NCBI GenBank assembly: GCA_003254905.1
Contig: QANU01099176.1
Location: 204,136-268,135, forward strand
Length of the DNA: 64,000 bases
Direction of reading: 5' to 3'
From: Nissolia schottii
Taxonomy: Eukaryota > Streptophyta > Magnoliopsida > Fabales > Fabaceae
Position numbers and translations under genes: made by a program. The notes under the pieces were generated by a model, which had not been told where the DNA came from, ran no database searches, and was given only the letters and a program-made list of their open reading frames with translations. Positions 47,025 through 59,965 of this stretch are shown piece by piece (within the stretch, counting starts at the first letter, position 1; every line of letters starts with the position of its first letter).

Positions 47025-48310
47025 TAGAAATAAACTCTCGGCGTTGAAGAGGAACACTTTGAATAGAGCTAGTAGAGTCACTTTGGCAAAGTCGACTCTT
47101 AGTTTTATGCCCAACTAAGCTATGAGTGCTTCCTGGCTCCCTTAAGCAACACGTGACCAAATTGACAGGATTATTTGTAACTTTATTTGTATTAATCTTT
47201 TTAGCTGGGATAAGATTACTAGGCCTTGGGGATTCCCCAATCACGTCTCACTAATTCAGCGCTGCTTGGTAAACTTTCTTGGGATTTCATCCAATCTCAT
47301 CAAAATCTATGGCCTAAGGTTATGGTGGAGATTTATGGGGGTGGAATACTTTGGGTCCTCGTTTCAGTGGTTCCACGCCACCCTTCATTTGGTGGTCAAT
47401 TGTTAAAGCCAGTAATGTGCCGGTGGATGAATTTGCAATGCAACTCGGAAAATGGCGATGCTTCCTTTTGGTATGATGGTTAGATCCCAGATAGTGAGAG
47501 GCTCTATAATTGTGTCCCATTTTGGACGCGGATAAGAAAATTCATGATGTTTGGTCTAATGGGCAGTGGGATCTCAATGGCTTGAGCACTATGTTCATGC
47601 AGGAGTTGTTGCCTTCTTTTTACCACGGTTTGGTGGCTCTGGTGCTCCTAGAATACATTTGCTCTAAGCAACGAGGAGTGGAATTTCTTTAAGATTTGAG
47701 CTTGCATTCCTATGGACAGTTTTTATTTGGGAGGATTTGGGTCAGTACGTTGTTAATCCTTTGAAAAGGCTCATTCGTTGGGAGTGGCCTTCACCGGGCG
47801 CCATTAAAATTAAATGTTGATGGTAGCTCATTGGGGAATCTTGGTTGAGTTGGTTTTGGGGGCGTGTTTCGTGATGACGGTAGTCGTTGGCTTCTTGGTT
47901 TTAATGGGTCTATTTATGTGGTAGGGAAATTTAAAGGCAGGGATTTTGGTATCTGTCTTGGATTGAAGTTGGCTTAGGATAGAGGCTTTCGTCATGTTCA
48001 TTATGAAAGTGGCTCCTTTGATGCGATGCATCTAATTAATATGGATAATACTATCACAATCTTTCATCCCCTAGAGGCTATCATCTTGGAGATTCGTGCA
48101 TGGTTGTCTAGGGACTGGGAAGCTTCAATTTCTAATGTTCTCTGGGAAGCAAGTTTCTGTGCGGATTTTTGTTGGCTAAGAAGGGTGCTACTAACGATGA
48201 CAGCTTCACTGTCTGTGAGCATCCTCCTATTGGGCTTGGAGACCTCATTCACAATGACTATATGGGTCTCGCCCATAGCCGTGTGTAGCTTTGTTTTGCT
48301 TGCTATTTAA
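47025..48310 (+). pseudogene. LINE ORF2 3' part with RNase H-like end
   Basis: Continues the LINE after the MITE: RNTLNRASRVTLAKSTLSF is the family's LS.AGR.TLAKSVL motif. Later comes a D..G.W segment, and from about 47810 an RNase H-like domain (LNVDGSSLGNLG, then VGFGGVFRDDGSRWLLGFNG). Stops interrupt it. No poly(A) tail or target duplication was fixed at the 3' end. Confidence 0.75.
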
Positions 48311-48332
48311 ATTTATTATGTACAAAAATGTA

Positions 48333-49398
48333 AGTAATTAATGATGTTTGTTATAGTACTTTCGTTAACTAATAAATATTGAAACACATCGCAACATGAC
48401 ATGACATGATCTTATTAGTATTAGTCTGCTTTGGAGTATAATTAATATTTATTTTAATATAAATCATAACCTTTGTAATTACCATATAATCTCAAAGGTA
48501 TATTTAACAAATATATTAACTTATTGAAATTATTTATCTTAACTTTTAATTTGTCCAATAACTAGAATTATTCAACCCTAATCATAATTTCGAGTAAACA
48601 AATTGTGATTCCCCATTTACACAACTCGGATCCTTTTTTCTTTTTAGTGGTAGGTGCGAACCTCTATCACGGAACACCCTCTAATATTTAAAACAAACTT
48701 TTTTCAATCCAACTTTGTTTGTATCAACTTTTGTCTTTGTCAAAATACATAGATGTATGCCAATTCGGTGGATGTGTTTGAACTTTTTTTTCTCCTGATA
48801 ATTTTGAGTTCCAAAGACCCATCACAAATCACAATGAGCAAGGATCAGTGATCCACCACCAGTTAGAGAAAAACTACCAAAAAGTATTTAATAAAAGTAA
48901 AAAAAATATGAGACAATCATTTCATCAATATCTTATATTCATTAGATTAGCCTCCCCCTTATGCATTTCCTTTCAAAAACGATTAGCCTCCCCTGACTTG
49001 ATTCATTCACCACCATCAGCAAATCATCTTTACCACTGCCAACGCATAACAGAAATTAACCCCACACTGCAGGAGGCCGCCAGATGGGGCCTGAGGCAAG
49101 GGTTACAGGGGAATCACAATTTGTCAATTAAAAAAACAATAAGATTAAGGGCTGAGTAATTTCAGGTTTTGGACAAATTAGAAGTTATGATAAATTGGGA
49201 ATTTCAATTAGTATATTTGATAAATAGAATTATACTGTAAATATAAAGGATGTGATCCTAACAACATAAATGTATTACGTACACGTGGATTGTATGTTGA
49301 CGAAGACTAATGAGCTAATAAGATCGTGTCATGTCATGATAAGTTTCAATACTTATCAATTAACAAAAATACGGTAACAAATACCTTAATTAATTTTA
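48333..49398. mobile_element. Foldback or Mutator-like element with ~100-bp inverted ends
   Basis: The left arm has TTCGTTAACTAATAAATATT, CATGACATGACATGATCTTA and TTAGTATTAGTCTGC. The right arm inverted has TTTGTTAATTGATAAGTATT, CATGACATGACACGATCTTA and TTAGCTCATTAGTCTTC. About 850 bp lies between the arms, with a weak unrecognised frame at 48848-49159. Target duplication not identified. Confidence 0.6.
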
Positions 49399-50694
49399 TT
49401 CTAGTTATGGTTTTCACTATTAAAAAATTGCTCATTACTACTGGATTTACTAACTGATTTACCGAAGACTTTTACCCACGTATTTACCAGCAGATTTGGG
49501 GGACAAAAATGCAAAGCTTATGGTCTCTGCTATGCAAGCAAGGGTTTCCGAATCTCACAGATGCAAAGCTTTTCAACAACCGTGACAACTATGGTCCTTA
49601 ATTACCTCTGAGGAAGATTTCGTGTTCTCCATCATTTGATTCGCCTCTGAGCTCGCTTGGGCCGATGCTGGTCCTGAGCTATGTTGATGTTCTCTTCTTC
49701 AATTTTCTCTTCCAAGCTTTTGCTTTGGGTGTGGTTAAGACCTTCAATTAAGCTGAATGGTTGTTCTTTCATGTTGATCCTATTTGTTTTGGATGCTAGT
49801 TTATGACTTGCTTAATGTGTTTCAGTTACTGAGCATGTTAAGGTCAGCTACCATGCTTAGCTCTATTGTTCTTGAGCATGTTAAGGTCCGCTTTCGTACT
49901 TAGTTATATGACCTCAGTACTGCTTACAAAAATGCTACTTAGAACTTTTTTGCAGAGGGAGTTATTTGTAAATATATCTATTTATTTTTCACCAAAACGA
50001 AGGGAAGAAAATTACTGCTTAAAATTCTAAAGATTTACACTGAAAAATTTGTGTTTTACACCTAACAATATTTGTACAAATTGGGGATCTTTGAGTTTGA
50101 CATGAAAGGGTAAATGTCTCCAATTATCTTTACTAATGCAAGTAATTGGTTTCTATTATTTTTTAGGGTCATCCTATGGTGGGAAAAGGAAAAGTTTCTC
50201 ATGGGTGAGAATTTTGAAATGTCCAATAAAATTGTGACATGTGGCAGTGGGGGGGGGTTTAAAATGAAATTTTGTTAATTTGAGAGTAGTTTGGTGATTT
50301 GTAGTAGTTTAGACTTTTAATTGTTACAATTAAGTAATTTGTTATTAAGGAAAAAAAATTACTTAATCAAATAATGTGGCCATTGCAATTAGGGTTTAGT
50401 TTGCCTCTGCCATCACGAGCAATCGCCACCACCTCTCTTCCTCTCTATCATTCTCTCTTTCTCTCTCAAACTCTCTCTCTCTTGATCTATTTTTTCTCTC
50501 ACAGGCTCTCTCTCTAGATCTATTTTCTCTTTCTTTCTTTCTCTGTGTGTGTGTGTGTTGTGTTTGGTGGTTAATGGTGATTGAGTGAGGATGATGGTGG
50601 TGAGAAGGAAGGGGATAACTAAGGAGGAAGACGGCGGTGTGAGGTGGTTGGTGGTGAGAGGTGGTTGATGGTGTGAGGTGGTTGTGGTTGGTCA
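49399..50694. other. Intergenic DNA with simple repeats
   Basis: No gene. A CT-rich tract with a GT run lies at about 50430-50565. A GGTGGTTG-rich stretch follows at 50565-50690. A motif near 49437-49500 (CTACTGGATTTACTAACTG) may be a transposon end but is unproven. Confidence 0.45.
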
Positions 50695-53000
50695 GGAAGC
50701 CTTGGTACTTATCCTCAGGATAAAATACTTATATAATAATAATATAATAATAATAATAATAAAATATAATATAATAATAATAATAAATAAATAAATAAAA
50801 GAAAAAGAAGCCACCGACTGAAGGTGGCTATAAATACCTAACCTTGCAGCTTCGATTGGCATTTTCATTTCCCCAGTTTCCATAATTTTTGGTTCCGGTG
50901 GTACACCCTGCAATTACGCTGCCGGACTCAGGAAAAATAAGAGGAACACATCAACGTGAAGAGAATATTTTTCTCATCTCTTTCAACAATTCAGAACGTG
51001 CTTGGGAGGTGGGTAATCCTAGACCCACTGTCTATATGAATTTATATGTTATTTTATGTGTTTATATCTGAAAGAGTAATTAAGGAAATGTTATTTAGAA
51101 AATATAAAGATAATGATGTGATGAAGATTTTACGTAGTTGTAATGTTAGAAAAATATAATTGTGCTAATTGGAGCTGTGTGGAAGGTTCAGGACTCGGGA
51201 GAAAAACTTAACACTAGAGCTGGTTTGGCCTCAGGGCACTCAGCGGCCCGCTGAGCGGCCCTGCCTAGGTGCTGAGCGGCCTTGCCTAGGCGTTGAGCGG
51301 CTTGACTTGAAGACCCCTCGAGTTTATGTACCATGATTGGAGTAACTGTGTCATTATGTGTTGTGATTGTAATAGTATGCATCATGAGGACTTGGTCGTC
51401 AGTAAAGCTTTAGGACGACTGTAGATAACTAGACTATGAACACCTAATGTCTTAAAGATGATAACTGAATCCTAGGAAAAAGTGATATTCTTAAGGAGGC
51501 TTTGACCTCCGAGGGTTCGGTGTACCTTAAAGAAAGTGCATAGCTATATGACTAGGGTAATTCCCCTCTCTTGGCACGTCAAGCATGACAATGCCTCTTA
51601 CTACTTCTAATAAGAACGACTGGTTCTATAAAGAAACACAGACTTAGACCTGGGTGCGGGCCTCAACCCGGTACGAGAGAAAAGAGAACAAGAAAGGAAC
51701 AAGAGATAAAGAAAGATATGCCTCACAGTAATGGCATGAGAAAGGAACATCTCAAAGTAGTAATGTGGCACACCCCAGAGTAATGGTGTGATATACGCCC
51801 CAAAGTAGTGGCGAGTTAACACATAATACGCACCAAAGTAGTACTGAGTCTAAACAGAATATGCCCCAAAGTAGTGGTGAGTCTAAACATAACATGCCCC
51901 AAAGTAGTGGCGCCAAAACATAGTCTGTCCCAAAGTAATGACGTGAAGAATGACGTGAAGAATGAGTGATAGAGTCCATGCCTAGTCACGTCGACAGGGC
52001 AGACCCCTCGCCATCCTCAAGTTGGACGGATGTAGGTTGTAGTCGGTGGCCACGACTACAAAGATGGAAGGACATAATGAACTAAGAAGGACACAGCGGC
52101 AGAACGCATAAGAGAACCCTGAATCCCTCATGCATAAGATATGTGACGTATGTATGTATGTATGCATGTATGTATGTAAGTAAGTAAGCATATGCTATGA
52201 GTTACCGTTGGCGGAAGTTATGAACTATACGAGTATGTGATCGAAGATCACATCACTCAAGCGAATAAAGTTAACAAGCATGAATCCCTAGGTAATGTGA
52301 AGATTAGAAATCCCCAATCACCTAGTAAATTAGATAAAGCTACTCAGGACTAGGACGAATGATAATAACCAGTAGGGGTTTTAGTATACATGACACGTAG
52401 AGATCTCTTGAGTGGCTTGGATTATAACTGAGAAATGAAACGATAGATGGAGCTAAGGACTCCCACTGAGAGCAAAGCATTTTCACCCTCACTCCTTTAT
52501 GGTTCCAAGTGGGCGTGACTAGTAAACCTAGGAGGATGAGACAACTGTAGGACGTAAGGTCAGGAAACTCCAGTGAAGTCGTAGAATTTCTAGCTCCGCT
52601 CCACTCATGACGACAATTACTATTTAGCAGCTTGTAATAGTTAAATGGTCTAGATATATAGACCATTAACAATGATGTGCATTACGTGTAATTATGGATT
52701 ATTACTCAAATGTGAAATTGTATTATGGACCACGTGATCGTATATATTATGAAATATTTTGTATTATAATCTCCTTAGCTAATTATCGCTTGTCTATGCA
52801 TATAACTCTTCACACACGCATGGCTCATAATTTCTAAATCCATAACGAAAAGGAAAAAGTTTCAAAGTGGTCCATATTTTTAGGTAAGACATATTTGCAA
52901 CCTTAAAAGTAGGGGCTAGAAGTAATCTTACCAAAGCAGAAAACAACCTAGTGAGCATTGTTTGTGACTTAAGCGTAAACAGTTAGCTAGGGTGTTTCAA
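50695..53000 (+). mobile_element. Large-LTR family, copy G (5'-truncated)
   Basis: Ends TTAGCTAGGGTGTTTCA at 53000, matching the family 3' end with one change. CTATAAATACC near 50829 is its TATA box. An exact CCGCTGAGCGG at 51248-51258 and variants up to 51310 lie about 410 bp downstream. The conserved box leads to ATG 52499 but only a 7-codon frame. The U3 start is missing, replaced on the left by an AAT microsatellite (50735-50800). Confidence 0.7.
51752..51950. repeat. CCCCAAAGTAGTGGCG minisatellite in copy G
   Basis: Six or seven units of 32-48 bp, each with a form of CCCAAAGTAGTGGYG followed by AGTCTAAACATAA-like sequence. The reverse complement of the same unit occurs twice in copy C (16224-16275), so the repeat belongs to the LTR family and expands in some copies. 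Confidence 0.7.
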
Positions 53001-54290
53001 ATTCCATGGTGTATGTTCTTTATCTATTGTTGCTAATATTGCTTATGCACAATGCATCAACTATGCTTTACTTCCTCGAATTTAAAGGCTTACATTTTTG
53101 AAAAGTTTTCCAAAAGTTCAAAATTTACCATTTGATCCAAATAAAGTATTTAATAAATTATAGGTCAAGGTAAATGTCATGACCCAACTGGAGTCATGAT
53201 TGGAGCATACAGGACTACTGCTCCTAGCAAGCCTCGCATACCCAAAATTTTCAAAAAAATGGACATAGTTTCTCTTGCATATAGGCTTATCCCAACAAAG
53301 AAAACAAACACTTGATATCAATCCACAATTCAATAAATCCATTCACAAATCTAGGAGCTTTCTCAAACAAGAGAAAACATAGCAGTTTTCAAGTTCAAAA
53401 TAATTCTTAAGTTACATATTTAAATCCCAACCAACATAAAACTACAGGACCACAAAAGCAATAATCGGCCGGATCTTGCTTGTGGGATTACTGTAGCCTT
53501 CTAAGACAAGATAATACAATAGATTATAAAACAAGTATGGCCCATCACAAGTGGGGCTCACCACAAGAAGAAAATCCTCCATAATCTAAGAGGCAGGAAG
53601 AATGGAACCCAAACTTGCACCTCTATCTGAAATAGGGAAAACAACAAAGAGTGAGTTTCGAAACTCAATGGTACGTAGATATAATTATAGAACACGAGAG
53701 ACAGGCAAAAAAAAAGGTTATGACATTTGCAATATATGTATCAAACATAAAATATTCTCTTAGCTTCAACACAAACTTTCCATAAACCATATATTCAAAG
53801 AATTCCATTATGTCAGGATATAATACAATATCAACAACGTGTTAGAGTCGTTACTCTAGCATACACTTAACAAACCGAAGACATTGACTTCAATGTTTCA
53901 AGCTAGTATGATATGTCCCTTACTAGTGGGGGCATATAACCAAAATGTGGCCTACGTGTTTGGCTAGTATGATATGTCCTTTACTAGCGAGGGCATACGT
54001 CATGGTGCACCAAGTCCAACGCCTGCTATCGTTGGCTACAAATCCTGACAGGACTTCTTCCTAAACCATTTTTCTAACACTAAAAAAATATTCCTTTCAG
54101 ACATAATCCGTTCATAAATCAAAACCAATCTAATCCTTGTTTTCTTGGCATCTTAATCAATTTTCTCAAAAGAACCCATTTTATTCTCACAACACTTTCA
54201 AAAACACATTTTCAATACACATGTATATACATTAATACTAATATAAAGGTAACTACAATTACAACTAACTACTCACAACATAAGCCTCAA
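53001..54290. mobile_element. Possible Ty3/gypsy LTR fragment
   Basis: TGTCATGACCCAACTGGAG at 53175 looks like a gypsy LTR start. Two diverged repeats of TAGTATGATATGTCC-TTACTAG-GGGCATA follow at 53906-53998. The end is not defined, nor the relation to the Athila-type element on the right. No coding frame. Confidence 0.35.
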
Positions 54291-55751
54291 GGAGGCTACC
54301 CCACACTTGAACAATTGCATGTCCTCATGCAAGAAACTAAGAACTTAAGCAAACAAAAATGAAAATCTTTTTGGTGCGGCGATACTATTTACATCTCCTA
54401 CAAAGCCGCGAAACTCAGGGAGGCACTTAAGCCGACTTACTAATTACCAAACAACTGTGCAAAATACATGACAATTCAAAAATTAAAGTACATTTAGACA
54501 AAAGATGATATCATTGTGCATTAAAACTAATTTCCTTGGCACATCAATCATGAACAAAGAATAAGTCAAGGCATGTTAAAATCAATTGGGCCTTACAGGT
54601 TAGTGTGTTTCACTCGTCACTCAAAGTGTATAGGTTTATTCAATGTTCTCTCAAACACTGCACTAGAGTCGCCTCCATAAGCTTGACTTTCTTCTAAGCA
54701 TCATGGATCACCATTATATACATGACATGCATCAAGAGGTCTTTTAAAGGTTGTAATGGGGTCAAGGTCAAGGTGGGATATCATATGGCCAGTGAGCTAA
54801 AGCCTAAGACTTAGTAGAATTCATGGCATATGTGCTTAAACAACGGTGCAAGGACCTTGATCTTCATTAGCTTCTCTTGTCATTGCTTGCTCATAGCTTA
54901 GGGGAGAGTTTCTATTGGTGCACCTAACTGGTTGTTTTTGAAAAAATTGCACCATTTTTTTTTTTTGAATGGGTATTTTTCCAACAAATAGGAGTAATTG
55001 TGGTTGCTCTCCCCCTACTTGAATGTTACATGGCCTCATGTAACCCCACACTTATTGCTCAGCACATATAAATAGATGGACCACAATTCTCCTAAGCCCT
55101 AAAGCTAGGTGCATCATGGTTTTGCTTGGTATAATGGCTCGTAATGGGCTAATTATACAATAAAAGGGTTCAAGGCTCAAAGGGGTTATCAAGGGTCAAA
55201 TATTCATGGTAGGCTCATATAGATATGTAAGCTAAATGCACAAGAAATGCCTCAATCATGTCACATGTCACATACAAAGGTAAAAGTGTAATGCAGAGAA
55301 TCAGGCAAGTTCTAAACTTGAACACTAGTGAGTATACACACAACAAAGAAAGGAATAGCATGTAAGGTTGCTATCCTAAAAATGGCTCAAAAGCTTACCA
55401 GGTAATATCTTCAATTAATCAAAACATGCCAAGATTTATAAAATGCTCAATCAAGCATAATGCCATAATTAAACACAACAATGCACATTGCACAAATCAA
55501 TCATCAGCTAGTCTAAATTGCCCCTAATTTATGAAATTCACAAGTAATGCACAGTTAAAACTCTTAACTTCCCCACCCCACACTTGAAGAATTGTACTAA
55601 CTTTGATGCACAAAGCAGGGCAAGAAAGAAAAGATAAAGATAAAAGAAATAAGAGAAAAAGATAGAAAAGCTCACAAACCTGGTGGGTTGTCTCTCATCC
55701 AGCACTTTTGTTTAACATCCTTAAGTTGGAAGTTGATAGCAACTTCCTTGG
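54291..55751 (-). mobile_element. 3' non-coding part of the Athila-type element
   Basis: Downstream of integrase in element orientation. Three purine motifs containing AAGTGTGGGG on the - strand (near 54300, 55030 and 55580) resemble polypurine tract-like sequences seen after pol in this group. No env-like frame and no 3' LTR were found, so the end is lost or too diverged to see. Confidence 0.45.
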
Positions 55752-56760
55752 TCATGGTATGGCAAGAAATTGGACCTCCACTTCCGCTTGGAGACTTCCA
55801 GCTGTGTCGTGGTACGGCTTAAGGCGGTGTCCATTGACTGCGAACGTACTAGCAGTCTTTGGATCTTTAAGTTCAATTTTACCGTACGGGTGTACCTTAG
55901 TAATCATATAGGGACCATCCCACCGGGATCGGAGCTTTCCAGGCATGAGTTTGAGCCTAGAATTGTAAAGCAACACCAATTGTCCTTCTTGAAAAGATTT
56001 GCGTAGAATGTGCTTATCATGGAACAATTTGGTCTTCTCTTTGTAGAGCCGGGAATTCTCATATGCATCCAACTGTAGTTCTTCCAATTGTTGGAGTTGT
56101 AATTTCCAGTGGCCCCCAGCTTGCTCTAAATCCATGTTGCATTGTTTTACAGCCCAATATGCCCGGTGTTCCAATTCTACTGGCAAGTGGCAAGGCTTGC
56201 CAAATACCAGTCGGAATGGACTCATCCCTATGGGAGTCTTGTATGCGGTCCTATAGGCCCAAAGAGCATCATCCAATCGTAACGACCAGTCTTTTCTGTT
56301 TGGTTTGACCATTTTCTCCAAGATTCCCTTAATTTCCCGGTTAGACACTTCAGCTTGCCTGTTAGTTTGGGGATGGGAGGGAGTGGATACCCTATGAACA
56401 AACCCGTATTTACGGAGCAAAGCTTCCATGCGCCGGTTACAAAAATGTGTTCCCTGGTCACTAACAATTGCTCTTGGCATTCCGAACCTGCAAAAGATGT
56501 TGAACCGGACAAAAGACACAACTATGGCAGCATCGTTAGACCTGGTGGCAATTGCTTCTATCCACTTAGATACATAGTCAACAACCAAAAGGATATAAGT
56601 ATAACCATGAGAAATAGGAAATGGGCCCCATGAAATCAATCCCCCATACATCAAAAATTTCACAGAATAGCAATGGTTATTGGGGCATTTCATTTCTCTA
56701 AGTGATGTTACCTGTTCTTTGACATTGTTCACATGATTTACAGAATTCATATGCATCTTT
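55752..56760 (-). pseudogene. Athila-type integrase
   Basis: The frame 56756-55752 contains [20 protein letters not shown], the second catalytic Asp in [13 protein letters not shown], and the catalytic Glu in [15 protein letters not shown], followed by a long C-terminal half ending in NGHRLKPY. The segment with the first catalytic Asp (VWGIDFMGP) lies in another frame near 56650, so a frameshift separates it. The zinc-binding part further upstream (CKSCEQCQ) is also out of frame. Not functional, but the core is well preserved. Confidence 0.85.
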
Positions 56761-56865
56761 GAACAATGAAGGCCAATAAAATCCTGAATCTAAAACCTTT
56801 CTGGCTGTGCGTTGGGGTCCAAAGTGGCCACCACTTACAAATGTATGACAAGGATCCTCCCATAA

Positions 56866-59750
56866 TTACTTAGTCACTGCCGATTTTCCAAAGATAAGGA
56901 TCCTCCCATAAATAGTACTCAGCATCACTCTTAAGTTTGCTAATTGGGTTTTTGAAAAATGTCGGGGTCCTTTATTCGAGACCAAGTAATTTACGATATC
57001 CGCATACCAAGGTCTTTCAGATATCATTAATAAGGATTCATCGGGAAAGTCATCCCGAAGTGGATAGGGGTCGGCTGAGATATGCGTCAGGCGACTTAGA
57101 TGGTCTGCTACTAGATTTTCTGCTCCACTTTTATCTTTAATTTCTAAATTGAATTCTTGGAGTAGGAGCATCCATCTAATGAGCCTTGGCTTGGCCTCAG
57201 GTTTTTTTAGAAGGTACTTTAGAGCTGCGTGATCTGTATACACCACCACTTTGGAACCAAGCAAATAAGGTCAGAATTTATCAAGAGCAAAGACTATAGC
57301 TAAAAGTTCCTTTTCTGTAGTGGTATAGTTAGATTAAGCGACATCCAAAGTCCTTGAGGCATAAGCTATTACATGCGGAAACTTACCAACCCTTTGGGAA
57401 AGCACAACACCTACAGCATGGTCCGATGCATCGCACATTATTTCAAATGGCAACCCCCAATCCGGTGGTCGGATGATAGGAGTTGTCGTCAAGGCATGGT
57501 TTAAGGTATCAAACGCTTCCTTGCACGTATCATCAAAAACAAAGTCTGTATCTTTGTGCAACAGGGAGGTAAGGGGATGTGCGATTTTGCTAAAATCCTT
57601 GATGAATCTTCTGTAAAAACCTGCATGGCCAAGGAAAGATCGAATCTCCCGCACACAGGCCGGGTAGGGCAAAGAAGAAATAGCATCTATTTTGGCAGGG
57701 TCGACGGCAATTCCCTTGCGAGAGACTACGTGCCCTAAAACTATACCTTGTTGTACCATAAAGTGACATTTTTCATAATTTAGGACAAGGTTAGTTTCAA
57801 TGCAACATTTAAGAACTCTAGCAAGGCTTTCTAAACAAGAATCAAAAGAAGTTCCAAAAACAGTAAAGTCATCCATAAATACTTCCATACAATCTTCCAG
57901 AAAATCAGAAAAAATGCTCATCATACAGCGTTGGAATGTAGCAGGTGCATTGCAGAGTCCAAATGGCATCCTCCGATAGGCGAATGTACCAAAGGGACAC
58001 GTGAAGGTGGTCTTTTCTTGATCCTCTGGGGCAATGTGAATCTGGAAATAAACTGTATAACCATCAAGAAAACAGTAATGGGATTTACCTGCCAGTCTTT
58101 CAAGCATTTGATCGATGAAGGGCAGGGGATAGTGATCCTTGCGGGTGGCGTTATTGAGGCGTCGATAATCAATGCAAACCCGCTAGCTATTTTGCACTCT
58201 GGTGGGGATCAACTCATTGTTCTCATTCTTTACCACCATAATTCCAGACTTCTTCGGGACCACTTGCACTGGGCTCACCCACTCACTGTCTGAAATAGGA
58301 TAGATAATGCCAGCTTTTAAAAGCTTCATTACTTCCTTTTTCACAACATCTTGAATGAGTGGATTAAGCGGTCTCTGCCGTTGTCTACCTGGCTTTGCTC
58401 CCTCTTCTAGGAGTATCCTATGTTTGCATGTAGAAGGGCTAATACCAATGATGTCATCTATGGTCCACCCAATGGCTTTCTTGTGCTTCTTGAGCACATC
58501 GACCAATCTTTCTTCTTCCTGGGAGGAGAGATCATTTGCTATAATCACTGGTAGCGAGTTATCTTCTCCCAGGAAAGTGTACTTGAGATGAGAAGGAAGA
58601 GCCTTCAACTCTAGATCGGCCACTTTATTGTCTGTTCCTGCAACTTCACTTAATTCTAAAACAGGAGATGCATTAAGTACATCAAATTCAGAATTCACAA
58701 AATTATTACCCAGATCTTTTTGGAGAGACTCGTCTATTTCTTTACAGACAGAACACAAGTTACTAACTCCATCACAATTAGGGCATTCAAATTCAGATGT
58801 TAGTTCTAGCATTTTATCAGCCCATATATCATAAGTATCCAAAATTAATGAGTCAATAACATCAATTTGAAAAACTGAATGTTCCTCTGAAGGGTAATGC
58901 ATTGCCTCAGGTAAACCAAATTGCACATGCATATCTCCGCATTCCATGGATAGTGTACCAGCATGTACATCAATCTTTGCCCTTGCGGTTTTCAAAAAGG
59001 GGCGTCCTAAGATTAATGTAGGCTGGTTGACATTGATGTCATTTTCCATTTCCAATACATAAAAATCTGTGGGAAATATTAAATCGTTTACCTTAACTAA
59101 GACATCTTCCAAAATACCTTCTGGTCGAGCGGTACTCCGATTGGCAAGTTGTATGATTAATCCAGTCGGCTTGAGAGTCCCCGTGTACAAAGATTGGTAG
59201 ATGGACTTCGGCATAACATTTATTGTTGCTCCTAAATCTGCCAAGGCTTTTGTAAATAATCTTTGTCCTATGACACAAGGAACTAAAAATGTACCTGGGT
59301 CTGTACACTTAGGAGGTAATGGACTAGATTTGATGATAGATGACACATTTGCTCCCATGTTGACTTGTGTAGTGTCCTTCAGCCTTCCCTTGTTGGTACA
59401 CAAGTCCTTCAAGAACTTTGCATACTTGGGGATTTGTCTTATTACCTCTAGCAAGGGAATATTTACCTCTACCTTCCGGAATGTCTCCAAAAATTCTTTT
59501 TCTAACTGAAGTGCAGCAACGGACTTTGGTTTGGGACCTTTGGGAGGAAAAGGAAGAGGGACAGGTGCTTCTCCTGTTTGCGGTGGTTCCAGACTCCTGT
59601 TAGATTCTTTGGTCTGCTTTAAGCCTTCTGCTCCAGTGTCACTGTCAGAGTCTTCTTCTTCGGCTTTTTTTTAGAGTCTTTTTCTTCAATGTGACCACCA
59701 GAGTCTTCAGAATCTTCAACTTGCGGTGCCTGCAAAATAGTACCAGATCT
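56866..59750 (-). pseudogene. Athila-type protease, reverse transcriptase and RNase H
   Basis: One long frame with only a few breaks. Protease: ALADLGATINVMPKSIY (active-site DLGA) near 59230. Reverse transcriptase begins around 58530; FMDDFTVFG near 57870 is the catalytic YxDD-type motif, and FGTFAYRRMPFGLCNAPATF precedes it. RNase H: EIMCDASDHAVGVVLSQ and VVYTDHAALKYLL. In-frame stops occur at 58183-58185 (before CIDYRRLN), after SRTLDVA near 57335, and near 57270. The long intact spans either side suggest modest age. Confidence 0.88.
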
Positions 59751-59965
59751 TAAGGTGATAGCACTTACATTTGCTCGGGGGTTTGGAACAGTCTATGAGG
59801 GAAGACGGGATGAGCTACTCAATTGTGACTGCTTGTTTGAATGGATTTCATTTTGGATTGCTGGCAAGGCAACCTCGTACTTCTTCTGGGATGCCTGCAT
59901 ATCCTGCATCTTTTTAGCATATCTTGTAACATGGAATTCTCAGATGAAGAGGCAGCTTGTGGAAG

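Noticed and set aside
48848..49159. 103-aa frame inside the foldback element
   Set aside because: No recognisable domain or composition bias; a chance frame is simpler.
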